Source: Yoonia sp. GPGPB17
Lineage (GTDB): Bacteria > Pseudomonadota > Alphaproteobacteria > Rhodobacterales > Rhodobacteraceae
Length of the DNA stretch: 64,000 bases
Direction: 5' to 3'
Assembly (NCBI RefSeq): GCF_037892195.1
Contig: NZ_JATACI010000002.1
Coordinates: 682,001 to 746,000, forward strand
Part shown: positions 27,961 through 38,204 of the stretch, piece after piece
How positions within the stretch are numbered: position 1 is the first letter of the stretch
Layout: each line of letters starts with the position of its first letter
Notes under the pieces: model-generated
Told to the model about the DNA's origin: nothing
The model's input: the letters and a program-made list of their open reading frames with translations, nothing else
Database searches by the model: none
Translations under genes and position numbers: made by a program

Positions 27961-30587
27961 ATGCCAAAGAAAATGCTCATAGATGCCACACACGCGGAAG
28001 AAACCCGCGTGGTTGTGGTCGACGGAAACAAAGTCGAAGAATTTGATTTCGAAAGCCAGTTCAAGCGTCAGCTTGCTGGAAATATATATCTGGCCAAGGT
28101 CACACGTGTCGAACCATCGCTGCAGGCAGCGTTTGTAGACTATGGCGGCAATCGCCACGGATTCCTGGCTTTCTCGGAAATCCACCCCGACTACTATCAG
28201 ATCCCTGTCGCAGACCGCGAAGCTCTGATCGCTGAGGAAAAGGCCTATGCTGAAAGCCTGAAGGCCGAAGCAGAAGCCGAGGAAGAGAAACCCAAACCCA
28301 AGCGTCGCCGCCGCAGCAAGGCGAAAGCGGCTGAGGTAGAGACCGATGATGCGGTCGTGACGGCCGAGGTTGAAACCCCCGAGGAAGAAACCTCTGGCGA
28401 TATCGCGGGTATGGAAACCATCGATCTTGATGACAGTGTCGAGGGCAGTTCACCCATGGAGCTGGTTGCCGAAACACCGGTGGAGACACCGGCCGCTGGT
28501 GAAGAAGACGAAGACGACGATGAGGAACAGCCAGAGGCGGATCCAAAATCGAAGGATGAGACCATCGAAAGCGTCGCCGAAGAGGACGATAGCGAAGATG
28601 TACGCCCCGTGCGCAAGCCGCGTCCGAAGCGCTATAAGATCCAGGAAGTCATCAAGGTTCGCCAGATCCTGCTAATCCAGGTCGTGAAAGAAGAGCGCGG
28701 CAACAAGGGTGCTGCCCTGACCACCTATCTCTCGCTCGCCGGGCGCTACTGCGTTCTGATGCCAAACACCGCCCGTGGCGGTGGCATTTCGCGCAAGATC
28801 ACCAATGCGGCTGACCGCAAAAAACTGAAAGATATTGCGAATGCGATGACGGTGCCGGATGGCGCGGGTCTGATCATTCGCACCGCCGGGTCGCAACGCA
28901 CGAAGGCCGAGATCAAGCGCGACTACGAATACCTGCAACGTATGTGGGAACAGATCCGCGAGTTGACGTTGAAATCGACAGCCCCGGCCAGAATTTACGA
29001 AGAAGGCGATCTGATCAAACGCTCGATCCGCGATCTCTATTCCAAAGAGATCGACGAGGTGATCGTTGCAGGCGAGGCAGGCTATCGTACCGCCAAGGAT
29101 TTCATGAAGATGATCATGCCGTCCCATGCCAAGAACGTGAAATACTATAGCGAACAACTGCCGCTCTACGCCCGTTATCAGGTTGAGGGCTATTTGAACG
29201 GTATGTTCAATCCGACGGTACAACTGCCATCGGGTGGCTATATTGTGATTGGGATTACCGAGGCACTGGTTGCGATCGACGTCAACTCTGGTCGTGCGAC
29301 CAAAGAAGGGTCGATTGAACAGACCGCGACCAAAACCAACCTTGAGGCCGCCGATGAGGTGGCCCGTCAGTTGCGCTTGCGTGACCTTGCCGGACTGATC
29401 GTTATCGACTTCATTGATATGGATGAGCGTCGAAATAACGCCGCCGTTGAAAAGCGCTTCAAGGAAAAGCTCAAGACAGATCGCGCGCGCATTCAGGTCG
29501 GCCGCATTTCCGGCTTTGGCCTGATGGAAATGTCACGTCAGCGTCTGCGTCCGGGCATGCTGGAAGCGACAACACAAATGTGTCCGCATTGTCATGGCAC
29601 GGGTCTGTTACGCTCTGACGACAACGTGGCCCTTTCCATCCTGCGCAGCCTGGAAGAAGAGGGTGTACGCGGACGGTCTAAAGAGGTGCTGATCAAGGCG
29701 CCGATTTCGATCGCGAACTTCCTGATGAATGGGAAGCGCGAGCATATCGCGGATATTGAAGCGCGCTATGGCATGTCCGTGCGGATCGAATGTGACCCGA
29801 CGCTGGTCTCTCCTGACTATGCGATTGAGAAATTCAAGACAGCCACGCGCGTCGTGCCCGACGCGTCCCCCGTGGTCAGTTCTGCGGTCATGATGGATGA
29901 CGATGCAGACGACAATGCTGGGATCATCATTGATGCAGAGTCTGTTGAGGATGCAGCAAGTGACGCCAGCGAAGGTGAAGATCGTCCCAAGCGCAAGCGC
30001 CGTCGTCGTCGGCGTCGGCGGGGTGGCGGTGGCAACGCCGACAACCAGAACGGCGAAAACCAGAACCAGAATGCTGAGAATGCAGATGGACACGCTGACG
30101 CAGCGCTGGCGGAGGCCGCAACAGATGCGCCTGCCGCTGAAGTAGCAGAGGAAGCGCCCGCGCCTGAAGAGAAACCCAAGCGCACCCGCACCCGCCGCAA
30201 GAAGGCGGAGCCTACTGCTAAACATGCGGATGAGACACCGGCAGAGGAGAAGCCTGCCGAAGACGTCGCAGAAGAAAAGCTTAAGCACCAAAGAAACGGA
30301 CACGCCGGAAGAGGGCTGATCCTGTGGAAGAGGCACCAGCCGAGGCGGCTGAAGCCCCGGCAGAGGCAGAAGTTGCGGAAGAAAAACCAAAGCCCAAGCG
30401 CCGTAGCCTGGCCAAGCCAAAGGTTGCGGCAGCACCCGCTGAGGCGGCACCAGTTGAAGCCGCAGCAGAGGTTGTGACAGAAATGCCTGCCGCGCCGGAG
30501 CCAACGCCTGCGGCGGAACCTGCTGCAGAAGCCACACCAAGTGATGATAAGCCCAAACGCAAGGGCTGGTGGTCGCTCGGCCGCTGA
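27961..30587 (+). CDS. rne: Ribonuclease E, C-terminal frameshift as read
   Basis: The main mRNA-decay and rRNA-processing endoribonuclease. The N-terminal S1 domain (KRQLAGNIYLAKVTRVEPSLQAAFVDYGGNRHGFLAFSEI) is split by a 120-residue acidic/basic insertion (about 95-220), as in other alphaproteobacteria. The DNase-I-like core has the catalytic Asp in VAIDVNSGRAT (about 440) and IVIDFIDMDERRN (about 484). The Zn-link is CPHCHGTG (about 541). The tail is Arg- and Glu/Ala-rich. The frame breaks near 30281-30290: one added G after TTAAG restores APKKRTRRKRADPVEEAP and the terminal KRKGWWSLGR, for 875 residues. ATG at 27961 is the standard MPKKMLIDATH start. Confidence 0.95.
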
Positions 30588-31555
30588 TGCCGGGCACGGT
30601 TGTGATCACGGGGGGCTGCGGCTTTTTAGGCGCGGCCCTTTCAAAGCGGATCGTTGATGACGGTTTAGTGCTGTCCGACGGGCAGCATCTGACGTCACCG
30701 CAAATTCACCTTTGGGATCAGCCCGGCGCGCAGGTGCCAGTTTTGCCAAAGGTGCACTTTAAAGCCGTCGACATCGCAGACAAAAATGCGGTCCGGGCCG
30801 CGATGCCGGATGATGTCGTCTTGATCTATCATCTTGCTGCGGTGGTCAGCGGGCAGGCCGAGGCAGATTTCGAACTGGGAATGCGGGTCAATCTCGGTGG
30901 CACCAATGCTGTGTTAGAGGCCGCGAGGGCCAAAAGCCCCGGGATGCCTGTGATTGGCACCTCATCGCTGGCGGTCTATGGGGGCAGCCCGCAAGAGCCA
31001 CTCACCGAAGATACGCAAATTCAGCCGCAGAATACCTATGGCGTCACCAAGGCAATGGCGGAATTGGTCATGGCCGACTACCACAGACGCGGTTGGGCCG
31101 ATGCGCGTACCCTGCGTTTACCCACGGTGACAGTGCGGCCTGGCAAACCGAATGCGGCAGCATCCTCTTTCGCGTCATCGATCATTCGCGAGCCGCTCAA
31201 CGGTGTTCCAGCGGTCTGCCCGGTTGATCCCGAGATGATGCTTTGGGTGGCATCGCCAGATGCGGCTGTCGCCGCACTTTGGCACGCGGCTTCAGTTGCC
31301 AAAGCCGATTGGCCCGCCTTTGGCGCGGTCAACGTGCCCGGCTTGCGCGTACAGGTTTCGGAGATGATTGCCGCATTGCGCGCGCGCGCAGGCGACGACA
31401 CTGCAAACCTCATTGAAATGAAGCCCGATCAGCGGATCATTGATATCGTCGGGACTTGGCCGACGCTCTTTGACACGCGCCTTGCCCAATCCCTTGGGTT
31501 TGTCGGCGATGAAAGCTTTGAAGCGATCCTCGATCAGGCTTTCCTGATGAAATAG
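30587..31555 (+). CDS. NAD-dependent epimerase/dehydrogenase (DenD-like SDR)
   Basis: A 322-residue extended short-chain dehydrogenase. The nucleotide-binding site is VVITGGCGFLGAALSKRI. The active-site Ser lies in IGTSSLAVYGG, and YGVTKAMAELVM gives Tyr-x-x-x-Lys. RLPTVTVRPGKPNAAASSF is typical of the D-erythronate dehydrogenase (DenD) branch, which oxidises a sugar acid at C2. The exact substrate is unproven. ATG at 30587 overlaps the rne stop (TGATG), so it is coupled to rne. The 3' end overlaps the convergent tusA by 22 bp. Confidence 0.85.
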   Translation: MPGTVVITGGCGFLGAALSKRIVDDGLVLSDGQHLTSPQIHLWDQPGAQVPVLPKVHFKAVDIADKNAVRAAMPDDVVLIYHLAAVVSGQAEADFELGMRVNLGGTNAVLEAARAKSPGMPVIGTSSLAVYGGSPQEPLTEDTQIQPQNTYGVTKAMAELVMADYHRRGWADARTLRLPTVTVRPGKPNAAASSFASSIIREPLNGVPAVCPVDPEMMLWVASPDAAVAALWHAASVAKADWPAFGAVNVPGLRVQVSEMIAALRARAGDDTANLIEMKPDQRIIDIVGTWPTLFDTRLAQSLGFVGDESFEAILDQAFLMK

Positions 31556-31761
31556 AGTTGACCATCGGTGACGTCTTCGGTGCAAACCAGTTCATGCCCC
31601 GCTTCATTGCAGAAATGTGGGACATCAATCACAGCCGCCGGATCATCTGCTAAGACACGCAAGACCTGACCAGATGTCAAAGCCTGCAGCCGTTTGCGCG
31701 CCTTCAGAACGGGCAGGGGGCAGAGCAGCCCTTTGGCATCAAGATCAGCGTCATAGGTCAT
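31534..31761 (-). CDS. tusA: TusA-family sulfurtransferase
   Basis: A 75-residue TusA/SirA protein. The catalytic Cys14 is in the motif GLLCPLPVLKARKRL, and the fold ends GHELVCTEDVTDGQLYFIRKA. It relays persulfide sulfur for tRNA thiolation or other sulfur uses. I start it at the ATG at 31761; the open frame extends 59 codons upstream into the ccdA region with no conservation. It is divergent from ccdA. Confidence 0.92.
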   Translation of the reverse strand: MTYDADLDAKGLLCPLPVLKARKRLQALTSGQVLRVLADDPAAVIDVPHFCNEAGHELVCTEDVTDGQLYFIRKA

Positions 31762-31867
31762 GGACCTGAGGTATGTGTGATGTTTCATTTTGTCCACTAA
31801 GTTGTGACATCTTGGGCCGTGACCTATTGCCCGCGCTCGCATAGGTAGGGTGCAAAGGAAGACCTGA

Positions 31868-32623
31868 ATGCTCGACACCGCACTCATTTTTGATGCCGCT
31901 TTGCTGCCAGCGATGTTGATCGCAATGTTGGCGGGCATTCTGTCGTTCCTGAGCCCTTGTGTGTTGCCGGTTGTGCCGCCCTATCTGGCTTATATGGGCG
32001 GCGTGTCAGTCAGCGAGATGGAGGAAACCAAGACCGCGCGCAAACGTGTGTTCGTGTCTGCCGTTTTCTTTGTGCTGGGGTTGTCGACGATCTTCCTGCT
32101 TCTGGGTCTCGCATTCTCGACCATGGGGCGGATGCTGTTGCAGGTGCAGGATTGGTTCGTCATTTTCGCCGGTGCCTTGATCATGATCCTTGGCGCGCAT
32201 TTTGTTGGTGTCTTCCGTATTGGTTTCCTTGACCGCGAGCTGCGGGTCGACGCAGGCGACAAAGGCGGATCGGCTTTTGGTGCATACCTTTTGGGGCTGG
32301 CTTTTGCGTTCGGCTGGACCCCGTGCCTTGGGCCCATTCTTGGCGCGATCCTCAGTCTTGCGGCGTCAGAAGCGGATGTGTCCCGCGGCACTGTTTTGCT
32401 TGCGGTATATGCCCTTGGCCTTGGTATTCCGTTTCTGCTGGTCGCCGCTTTCTTTCCCCGCCTCAAGGGCGTGATGGCGTGGATGAAGCGCCATATGGAC
32501 CGGATTGAGAAGGTCTCGGGCCTGCTTCTTTGGACCGTTGGGCTGATGATGATGACGGGCCAGTTTGCTGCGTTCAGCTATTGGCTGCTTGAGCGCTTTC
32601 CAGCACTGGCGTTAATCGGCTAA
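31868..32623 (+). CDS. ccdA: Cytochrome c biogenesis protein CcdA
   Basis: A 251-residue six-helix DsbD-beta/CcdA membrane protein that passes electrons across the membrane to periplasmic thioredoxin-like proteins for heme c attachment. The two redox Cys are in SFLSPCVLPVVPPYLAYMGG and LAFAFGWTPCLGPILGAIL. Further helices end in WTVGLMMMTGQFAAFSYWLL. ATG at 31868 is preceded by a GGAAGACCTGA leader. It lies 30 bp upstream of the hydrolase-like gene. Confidence 0.95.
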   Translation: MLDTALIFDAALLPAMLIAMLAGILSFLSPCVLPVVPPYLAYMGGVSVSEMEETKTARKRVFVSAVFFVLGLSTIFLLLGLAFSTMGRMLLQVQDWFVIFAGALIMILGAHFVGVFRIGFLDRELRVDAGDKGGSAFGAYLLGLAFAFGWTPCLGPILGAILSLAASEADVSRGTVLLAVYALGLGIPFLLVAAFFPRLKGVMAWMKRHMDRIEKVSGLLLWTVGLMMMTGQFAAFSYWLLERFPALALIG

Positions 32624-32653
32624 CCTGCCCCCAAGCATCAGCAAGGGGCGGCA

Positions 32654-33928
32654 ATGAGTGCGCAATCAAGGCAGGTCAGAAAACGGCGTGTGTTTCATAT
32701 TCCGGGCTATGACCCGATGCCGCCACGCCGCTACCGTGAGCTTTATCGCACTGAAGGGGCCGCCCAGGCCGATATCAGCGGGTACGAGATCGGGGTGAAG
32801 GCCGATAGATCTGACGACACATTTCGCTGGACCGTTGGTGCTCGTATTGATGGGCGATCGGTGTTGGCACAGATTGACGTGCTGGTTTGGGCTGACATTG
32901 TCCGTGACAGTATGGCCCAGTCGATTCCGGCGACCTATTGGCAGTTGGTGCAGACCGCTTGGACATACATCGGTACAGGTACGCTGCGCCGCCTGATGTG
33001 GATGCGCAAAGGGCCGGTGATTGCAGCGCTTTATCCAGTGATGATGCTGTTGGGACAGCTGATCCTGGCGCTTGTCGTCGGCTCTTTGGTTGGGGGCTGG
33101 GCGCAGGGCCTGATCATGGGGGCGCTGGCATTGGTTGGTGTGACCGAAGGTGCATTTTTTGATGTTGTGGCATGGATGGCCTGGGCGATCGGTTGGTTGC
33201 TCCTGATCGGGATTGTCGTTGTGTTGCTCCGCTGGTTCAAGGCGCAGGACAACAAGCTTTTTGCCCATTATCTGATGCACGACTACGCCTATTCGGCGAA
33301 GAAGCGCGGCGAGACACCATCTGAGCTGCAAGCGCGGATGACGGCCTTTACCGCGATCATTGCCGAGGCATTGGCGATGGACGGGGATGAGGTGCTGATC
33401 GTAGGGCACTCCTCTGGCGTGCATCTGGCAGTGTCTATTATTGCTGACCTTATTCGTGGGGGACACCTGCGGGATGATGGGCCAAAGCTGGCGTTCCTGT
33501 CGCTTGGGCAGGTCGTGCCCATGGTGTCCTTCCTGCCGCGTGCACGGCGGTTACGCAGTGATCTGGCTTTCCTGTCCACGCGTGATGATATCACATGGGT
33601 TGATGTATCTGCCCCCGGTGACGGGTGCTGTTTTGCGCTATGCGACCCGGTCGCGGTCACCGGTGTCGCACCAGAGGGCAAACGATGGCCTTTGGTCATC
33701 TCAGCCGCTTTCACGCAAAGCCTGTCGTCCGCGCGTTGGAAAGAACTGCGCTGGCGGTTCTTTCGGCTGCATTTCCAGTACTTGTGCGCATTCGATCAGC
33801 CAAAAGACTATGACTACTTCCAGATCACTGCGGGGCCCATCCTGCTGGCTGATCGCTATGCGGGCCGTAAACCTTCAGGGTCGCGCATCCATGTGCCTGT
33901 GTCCAAATACACATCGCTGCTGCCATGA
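32654..33928 (+). CDS. Membrane-anchored alpha/beta-hydrolase-like protein
   Basis: A 424-residue protein with two long hydrophobic helices in the middle (about residues 122-150 and 168-195: VIAALYPVMMLLGQLILALVV and MAWAIGWLLLIGIVVVLLRW). It also has a nucleophile-elbow-like GHSSG (about 251-255, in VLIVGHSSGVHLAVSII) typical of alpha/beta hydrolases. The N-terminus KRRVFHIPGYDPMPPRRYRELYRTEG is conserved in roseobacter homologues as I recall. No substrate can be named. Its last four bases overlap the P450 ATG, so the two are coupled and may act together. Confidence 0.68.
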   Translation: MSAQSRQVRKRRVFHIPGYDPMPPRRYRELYRTEGAAQADISGYEIGVKADRSDDTFRWTVGARIDGRSVLAQIDVLVWADIVRDSMAQSIPATYWQLVQTAWTYIGTGTLRRLMWMRKGPVIAALYPVMMLLGQLILALVVGSLVGGWAQGLIMGALALVGVTEGAFFDVVAWMAWAIGWLLLIGIVVVLLRWFKAQDNKLFAHYLMHDYAYSAKKRGETPSELQARMTAFTAIIAEALAMDGDEVLIVGHSSGVHLAVSIIADLIRGGHLRDDGPKLAFLSLGQVVPMVSFLPRARRLRSDLAFLSTRDDITWVDVSAPGDGCCFALCDPVAVTGVAPEGKRWPLVISAAFTQSLSSARWKELRWRFFRLHFQYLCAFDQPKDYDYFQITAGPILLADRYAGRKPSGSRIHVPVSKYTSLLP

Positions 33929-35282
33929 CGGTGCTGCCGCCCAAACCGCCCTCACGCCCCGAAAAAGTGTCTTTGTGGCGCTATATGCGTCTGTTTCGTC
34001 AGGATATTCTGTCCGCACAGCCCGCCAAATTGTACCGTGCATGGATGGCAGAGTTTCGCACCCCGTTCTTTCGCAGTTATCTTGTAAACGACCCGGCATT
34101 GGTCAAAGAAGTGCTGACGCGCAACCCGGATGCGTTTCCAAAGTCTGACCGGATCGGTGCTTAGGCTTGCGTCCATTGCTGGGCGATAGTGTCTTTCTGA
34201 CCAACGGCGAGACGTGGAAGCGGCAACGCCGGATCATTGACCCCGCATTTGCGGGTGGACGGTTGCGCGATACCTATCCGGGTATCTGCGCGGCGGCCGA
34301 TGCTGGGGTGGCCCGGCTTGCCAAAACAGCGGATGGCACCCCGCAAGAGATTGAGGCGATCACCAGCCATATCGCAGCAGATGTGATCTTTCGCACGCTT
34401 TTCTCGATCCCAATTGAAGATGAAACAGCCCAGGAAGTCTTTGAGGCATTCCGCGCCTATCAACGCACGCAACCCATCTTGAACCTTGCGGCCTTTGTAC
34501 GCGGGCCAGCCTGGATGCCACGATTCTTTCGGTCTGAAACGCGCCGCACCGCGCGGCAAATCCGCGTCCTGATCACCAAGTTGACCCAGGGCCGGTTGGA
34601 TCTGATTGCGACTGGACATGCCCCCGATGACCTTGCGACCAAGATCCTCACGACCAAGGACCCGCTGACGGGCAAAACCTTCACACTGGATGAAATGGTC
34701 GATCAGGTCGCCATCTTCTTTTTGGCGGGGCATGAAACAAGCGCCTCCGCTCTTTCCTGGGCGCTTTATTTGCTTGCGACGCACCCGGATTGGCAAGAAA
34801 AGGTCGCGCAAGAGGCTGCAGCGTTCAGTGGCGCATTTGCAGATTTGTCCACCCAGAAACACACACGCGATGTGTTCCGAGAGACACTCCGGCTTTATCC
34901 GCCTGTTCCGATGATGGTGCGCGAGGCGACGCAGCCAGATACCTTTCGAGGGCGGGCCGTGCGCGCGGGCGCGCAAGTGGTTTTGTCGCCCTGGCACTTA
35001 CACCGGCATACCCGCATGTGGGACAATCCGGACGGTTTTGATCCGGCGCGGTGGGAAACTGACAATGGCAAGACCTGCGCGCGCGATGCTTATATGCCTT
35101 TCTCCGCTGGGCCGCGCATTTGCACCGGCGCAGGTTTTGCATTGATCGAAGGCACAGTGGTTCTAGCCCGATTGATGAAGCATTTCACATTTGAAGCGCT
35201 GGAAGGGCGTGATCCGGTGCCCGTCGCGCATCTGACCGTGCGTGCACGGGATGGCATATGGCTTCAGATCGGGCGGCGTTAA
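33925..35282 (+). CDS. Cytochrome P450, frameshifted as read
   Basis: A P450 monooxygenase of about 452 residues. The I-helix oxygen-binding motif is FLAGHETSAS (about 268), the K-helix ExxR is ETLR, and the heme-Cys loop is FSAGPRICTGAGFALIEG (about 392-405). The frame is interrupted at 34159-34166: GGTGCTTAGG reads a stop, while one added T gives IGALGLRPLLGDSVFLTNGETWKRQRR. All motifs survive after the lesion, so an error or very recent change is likely. The substrate is unknown. Neither redox partner (ferredoxin, reductase) is adjacent. ATG overlaps the upstream stop. Confidence 0.92.
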
Positions 35283-35528
35283 CCTGATTCTGTTTCCATT
35301 TTGCCTACAGAACGAGCCCTCCGCGTCCAAAATCGTAGTAAAGGAAACACAAATGTGGCAACCATAAGTAGAAACTTTGTGAGCAGATATGGTTAAACGC
35401 CAATAAAACAAGGCGTTAAGCATGGTTTGGCGCGTTTAACTAAAAATGGCAGAATTGCACGACTGCCCGAATTATGTCATACCCGTGTTAACGAATTATC
35501 CGATTCAACCCGTTGAGGTTTTCTGCAC

Positions 35529-35771
35529 ATGACAATTTCACTTCCAGGATCGTCTAGAAAAGGTCTCACAGGACTCTTTAAGCGCAAGAATGACGACAAG
35601 AAGGGGGCCGCCGTGTCAAAGAAAAAGCTGGGTGGATCCGATATTGCCAAGCTGTTTGACAAGGATGTGCGGACAGCGAAGGCCGTGAAACCTGCCAAGC
35701 TAAGCGAGACCGAAATCAACGCCAGCGAACAGTTGTCCAGCATGCGCGGTGCGCTTTACTCAGACAAGTGA
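35529..35771 (+). CDS. Small basic hypothetical protein
   Basis: An 80-residue, Lys-rich, soluble protein (LFKRKNDDKKGAAVSKKKLGG near the N-terminus, then AKLFDKDVRTAKAVKPAKLSETEINASEQL). No family is recognised. About 246 bp of AT-rich sequence precedes it, with room for its own promoter. Its 3' end overlaps the end of the ribbon-helix-helix gene on the opposite strand by 16 bp. No coding signal beyond codon use and start context supports it strongly. Confidence 0.5.
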   Translation: MTISLPGSSRKGLTGLFKRKNDDKKGAAVSKKKLGGSDIAKLFDKDVRTAKAVKPAKLSETEINASEQLSSMRGALYSDK

Positions 35772-35988
35772 TGGCCCGCCAACGCGCGCTCTAACACAAA
35801 AATCCGCATTGCAGAGGCAAGCCCGAGATCACCTCGGGCTTCATCTATTTTTGCGGCAAGCCCATTGATCGTTTCGCCCTCTGCTTCTGCGCAGTCGCGA
35901 AACGTATCCCAAAAATGTCTTCAAGCGATACGCTGGTGCGGTGACCACGCAGCGTTAGCGACCGTTTGACAGGGCGGCGATGACCCAT
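35756..35988 (-). CDS. Ribbon-helix-helix protein, frameshifted as read
   Basis: A small DNA-binding ribbon-helix-helix protein (RHH_4 type) of 77 residues after repair. It reads [20 protein letters not shown] then SLEDIF; the frame is lost at the T5 run (A5 at 35918-35922 on the plus strand). One extra T restores FWDTFRDCAEAEGETINGLAAKIDEARGDLGLASAMRIFVLERALAG. The start overlaps the stop of the DUF4169 gene (TGATG). The order fumC-DUF4169-RHH is a known Rhodobacteraceae operon order. The encoded protein may be a repressor of its own operon; that is inference. Confidence 0.8.
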
Positions 35989-36164
35989 CAATCATCCTCG
36001 AACTTCAGCTGCGCGAGGCGCTCACTCGCCTGCTGAGCCTGCGTTGCCTCAAGCACTTTCTGCGCCTTGGTGCGGCCAAACCGGACGGCATTCTCATCCG
36101 CTTTGGCCTTGGCCTCAGCGCGTGTTTTGGCTTTGCGCGCTTGGTTCAAGTTGATTGGTTTCAT
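35988..36164 (-). CDS. DUF4169 protein
   Basis: 58 residues: [20 protein letters not shown], then [20 protein letters not shown] and [18 protein letters not shown]. This is the DUF4169 family, small basic, highly helical proteins of unknown role. The N-terminal half is rich in Lys/Arg/Ala and may bind nucleic acid. The ATG overlaps the fumC stop (ATGA), and its own TGA overlaps the next ATG. It is too short for most gene callers but the codon pattern and family match support it. Confidence 0.85.
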   Translation of the reverse strand: MKPINLNQARKAKTRAEAKAKADENAVRFGRTKAQKVLEATQAQQASERLAQLKFEDD

Positions 36165-37552
36165 TTCGGGCCAATCATGTCTTCCGGGCGGACAACCTTA
36201 TCAAAGGTCGCTTCATCAACAAAGCCCAGCTTGATGGCCTCTTCCTTAAGGGTCGTGCCATTCTTGTGTGCGGTCTTGGCCACAGTCGTGGCATTGTCAT
36301 AGCCGATGGTCGGGGCAAGAGCAGTGACGAGCATCAGTGATTCCCGCATCAGCTTCTCAATCCGTGTCCGGTCTGCCTGAATACCGACCACGCAGTTGTC
36401 GGTGAATGTCACTGAAGCATCGCCCAAAAGCTGCATGGATTGCAATACGTTATAAGCCATCATTGGTTTCATGACGTTGAGTTCAAAGTGACCTTGCGAG
36501 CCCGCAAAACCCACGGCTGCGTCATTGCCCATGACATGGACGCAGACCTGCGTCAGGGCTTCAACCTGTGTCGGGTTCACCTTACCGGGCATGATGGACG
36601 ACCCGGGTTCGTTTTCTGGCAGCATCAATTCGCCAAGCCCACACCGCGGGCCGGATCCCAACATGCGGATGTCAGCGGCGATTTTGTAGAGGCTTGCAGC
36701 GACGGTTTTCAACGCGCCGGACATTTCGACCAACGCGTCGTGGGCGGCCAATGCCTCGAATTTGTTGGGTGCGGTCACGAAGGGAAGGCCGGTGATCTCA
36801 GCCATATTCGCGGCAACGGTTTCACCCCAACCTTTTGGTGTGTTCAATCCGGTGCCAACGGCGGTGCCGCCTTGGGCCAGTTCGTACACAGCGGGCAGCG
36901 CGGCCTTCACACGGCGGATGCCCATCGCGACCTGATGCGCATAGCCAGAGAATTCCTGACCCAATGTCAGCGGCGTTGCATCCATGGTGTGGGTGCGACC
37001 AATCTTGATGATATCATCAAACTCGCTCTGTTTTTGCTCTAACGCGGCATGCAGTTTGGCCAGGCCCGGCAGAAGCACATCATGGGCGGTCATCGCGACG
37101 GCGATGTGCATCGCGGTTGGGAATGTATCGTTCGAGGACTGCCCCATGTTGCAGTGATCGTTTGGGTGCACCGGGTCTTTTGATCCGATGGTGCCGCCCA
37201 GCATCTCAATCGCGCGGTTTGAGATAACTTCATTGGCGTTCATGTTGGATTGAGTGCCAGAGCCGGTTTGCCAAACCACCAACGGGAAGTGATCATCCAA
37301 CTTGCCAGCCACCACCTCGGCCGCGGCAGCAATGATGGCGTCGGCGCGCTCCGCATCCAGTTTGCCGCGTTCTTTGTTCGCCATGGCACAGGCCTGTTTG
37401 ATGACCCCAAGTCCACGCACGATCGCCACCGGCTGCTTTTCCCAACCGATTGGGAAGTTCATGATCGAACGCTGTGTTTGCGCGCCCCAATAGCGGTCGG
37501 CCTGCACCTCAAGCGGGCCAAAACTATCGGTTTCTGTGCGTGTGTCGGTCAT
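36161..37552 (-). CDS. fumC: Class II fumarate hydratase
   Basis: A 463-residue, oxygen-stable fumarase that interconverts fumarate and malate. It starts [26 protein letters not shown]. The substrate sites are [36 protein letters not shown] and [20 protein letters not shown]. The superfamily signature [17 protein letters not shown] carries the catalytic Ser loop. It leads the operon fumC-DUF4169-RHH. Length is standard. Confidence 0.97.
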   Translation of the reverse strand: MTDTRTETDSFGPLEVQADRYWGAQTQRSIMNFPIGWEKQPVAIVRGLGVIKQACAMANKERGKLDAERADAIIAAAAEVVAGKLDDHFPLVVWQTGSGTQSNMNANEVISNRAIEMLGGTIGSKDPVHPNDHCNMGQSSNDTFPTAMHIAVAMTAHDVLLPGLAKLHAALEQKQSEFDDIIKIGRTHTMDATPLTLGQEFSGYAHQVAMGIRRVKAALPAVYELAQGGTAVGTGLNTPKGWGETVAANMAEITGLPFVTAPNKFEALAAHDALVEMSGALKTVAASLYKIAADIRMLGSGPRCGLGELMLPENEPGSSIMPGKVNPTQVEALTQVCVHVMGNDAAVGFAGSQGHFELNVMKPMMAYNVLQSMQLLGDASVTFTDNCVVGIQADRTRIEKLMRESLMLVTALAPTIGYDNATTVAKTAHKNGTTLKEEAIKLGFVDEATFDKVVRPEDMIGPK

Positions 37553-37621
37553 GGTGATCCCCTCTGGCTAAGTCACTTTGACCTATAGGCAGCAGGGGTC
37601 CAAATCGCAATATCGCAATAG

Positions 37622-38182
37622 CTATGCCAAGTGAACGAACTGCGCGCTTTGGCCGATTGGTTTGCTATCTGCGACGGCCCGAAGCTTCTCTTCCATCACG
37701 GCATCATCGGCCCCATGGTAGTAGAAAAACGTATAACGTTCGCCTGCGTTACTGCCGCCATAGCTGTAGCCATCACCGAGGGCCGCGACGATCTCATCGC
37801 TGAATGTATCGGGGTCGAAATCTTCGTAGGCGCTGTCTGGCAGGCCTGTGCCATCAAGGCCGACGCCAACCACACAGACAGTCCCAAACTCGCGTAGCGT
37901 GTTGCCATCGTCATTCAGGAATTGGGTTTTCTTTGGTGCCCCAAGTGCGACCATGGCCGTCTCCAACTGGGTCAACCGGTCATCGGACAGATCCGGTAGG
38001 GCCAACTCAAGATCAGAAAATTGAATCTCACCGTCTTCATCCATCATGGTGCCGCCGCCAGAGACTTCACCCTCTCCAACGGATTTCAGATGCTCTTCGA
38101 GCGGTTCTTCCCAGAATTCATATCGTTCAAGCGGGCCGATTTTGAGCGGGAGCCGAATTGTCAGAAAAACGGGTTCAGTCAT
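37622..38182 (-). CDS. Hypothetical acidic protein
   Basis: A 186-residue acidic soluble protein with no recognised domain. Segments are FLTIRLPLKIGPLERYEFWEEPLEEHLKSVGEGEVSGGG and, in the C-terminal half, FDPDTFSDEIVAALGDGYSYGGSNAGERYTFFYYHGADDA. The latter resembles a small alpha/beta regulatory fold, possibly an immunity-like or ACT-like domain, but this is a guess. It lies 22 bp after sspB on the same strand and before fumC, so it is probably cotranscribed with sspB. Confidence 0.6.
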   Translation of the reverse strand: MTEPVFLTIRLPLKIGPLERYEFWEEPLEEHLKSVGEGEVSGGGTMMDEDGEIQFSDLELALPDLSDDRLTQLETAMVALGAPKKTQFLNDDGNTLREFGTVCVVGVGLDGTGLPDSAYEDFDPDTFSDEIVAALGDGYSYGGSNAGERYTFFYYHGADDAVMEEKLRAVADSKPIGQSAQFVHLA

Positions 38183-38204
38183 GCGATGTCTCGGTGGTTG
38201 GTGA

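Noticed and set aside
27617..27967. 116-codon minus-strand frame in the rne leader
   Set aside because: No binding site, Arg/Ala/Pro-rich, antisense to the likely leader.
35820..35850. AAGCCCGAG/CTCGGGCTT hairpin as a terminator
   Set aside because: It falls inside the coding sequence of the RHH gene (KIDEARGDLGLAS) and the T-run is weak; at best a secondary function.
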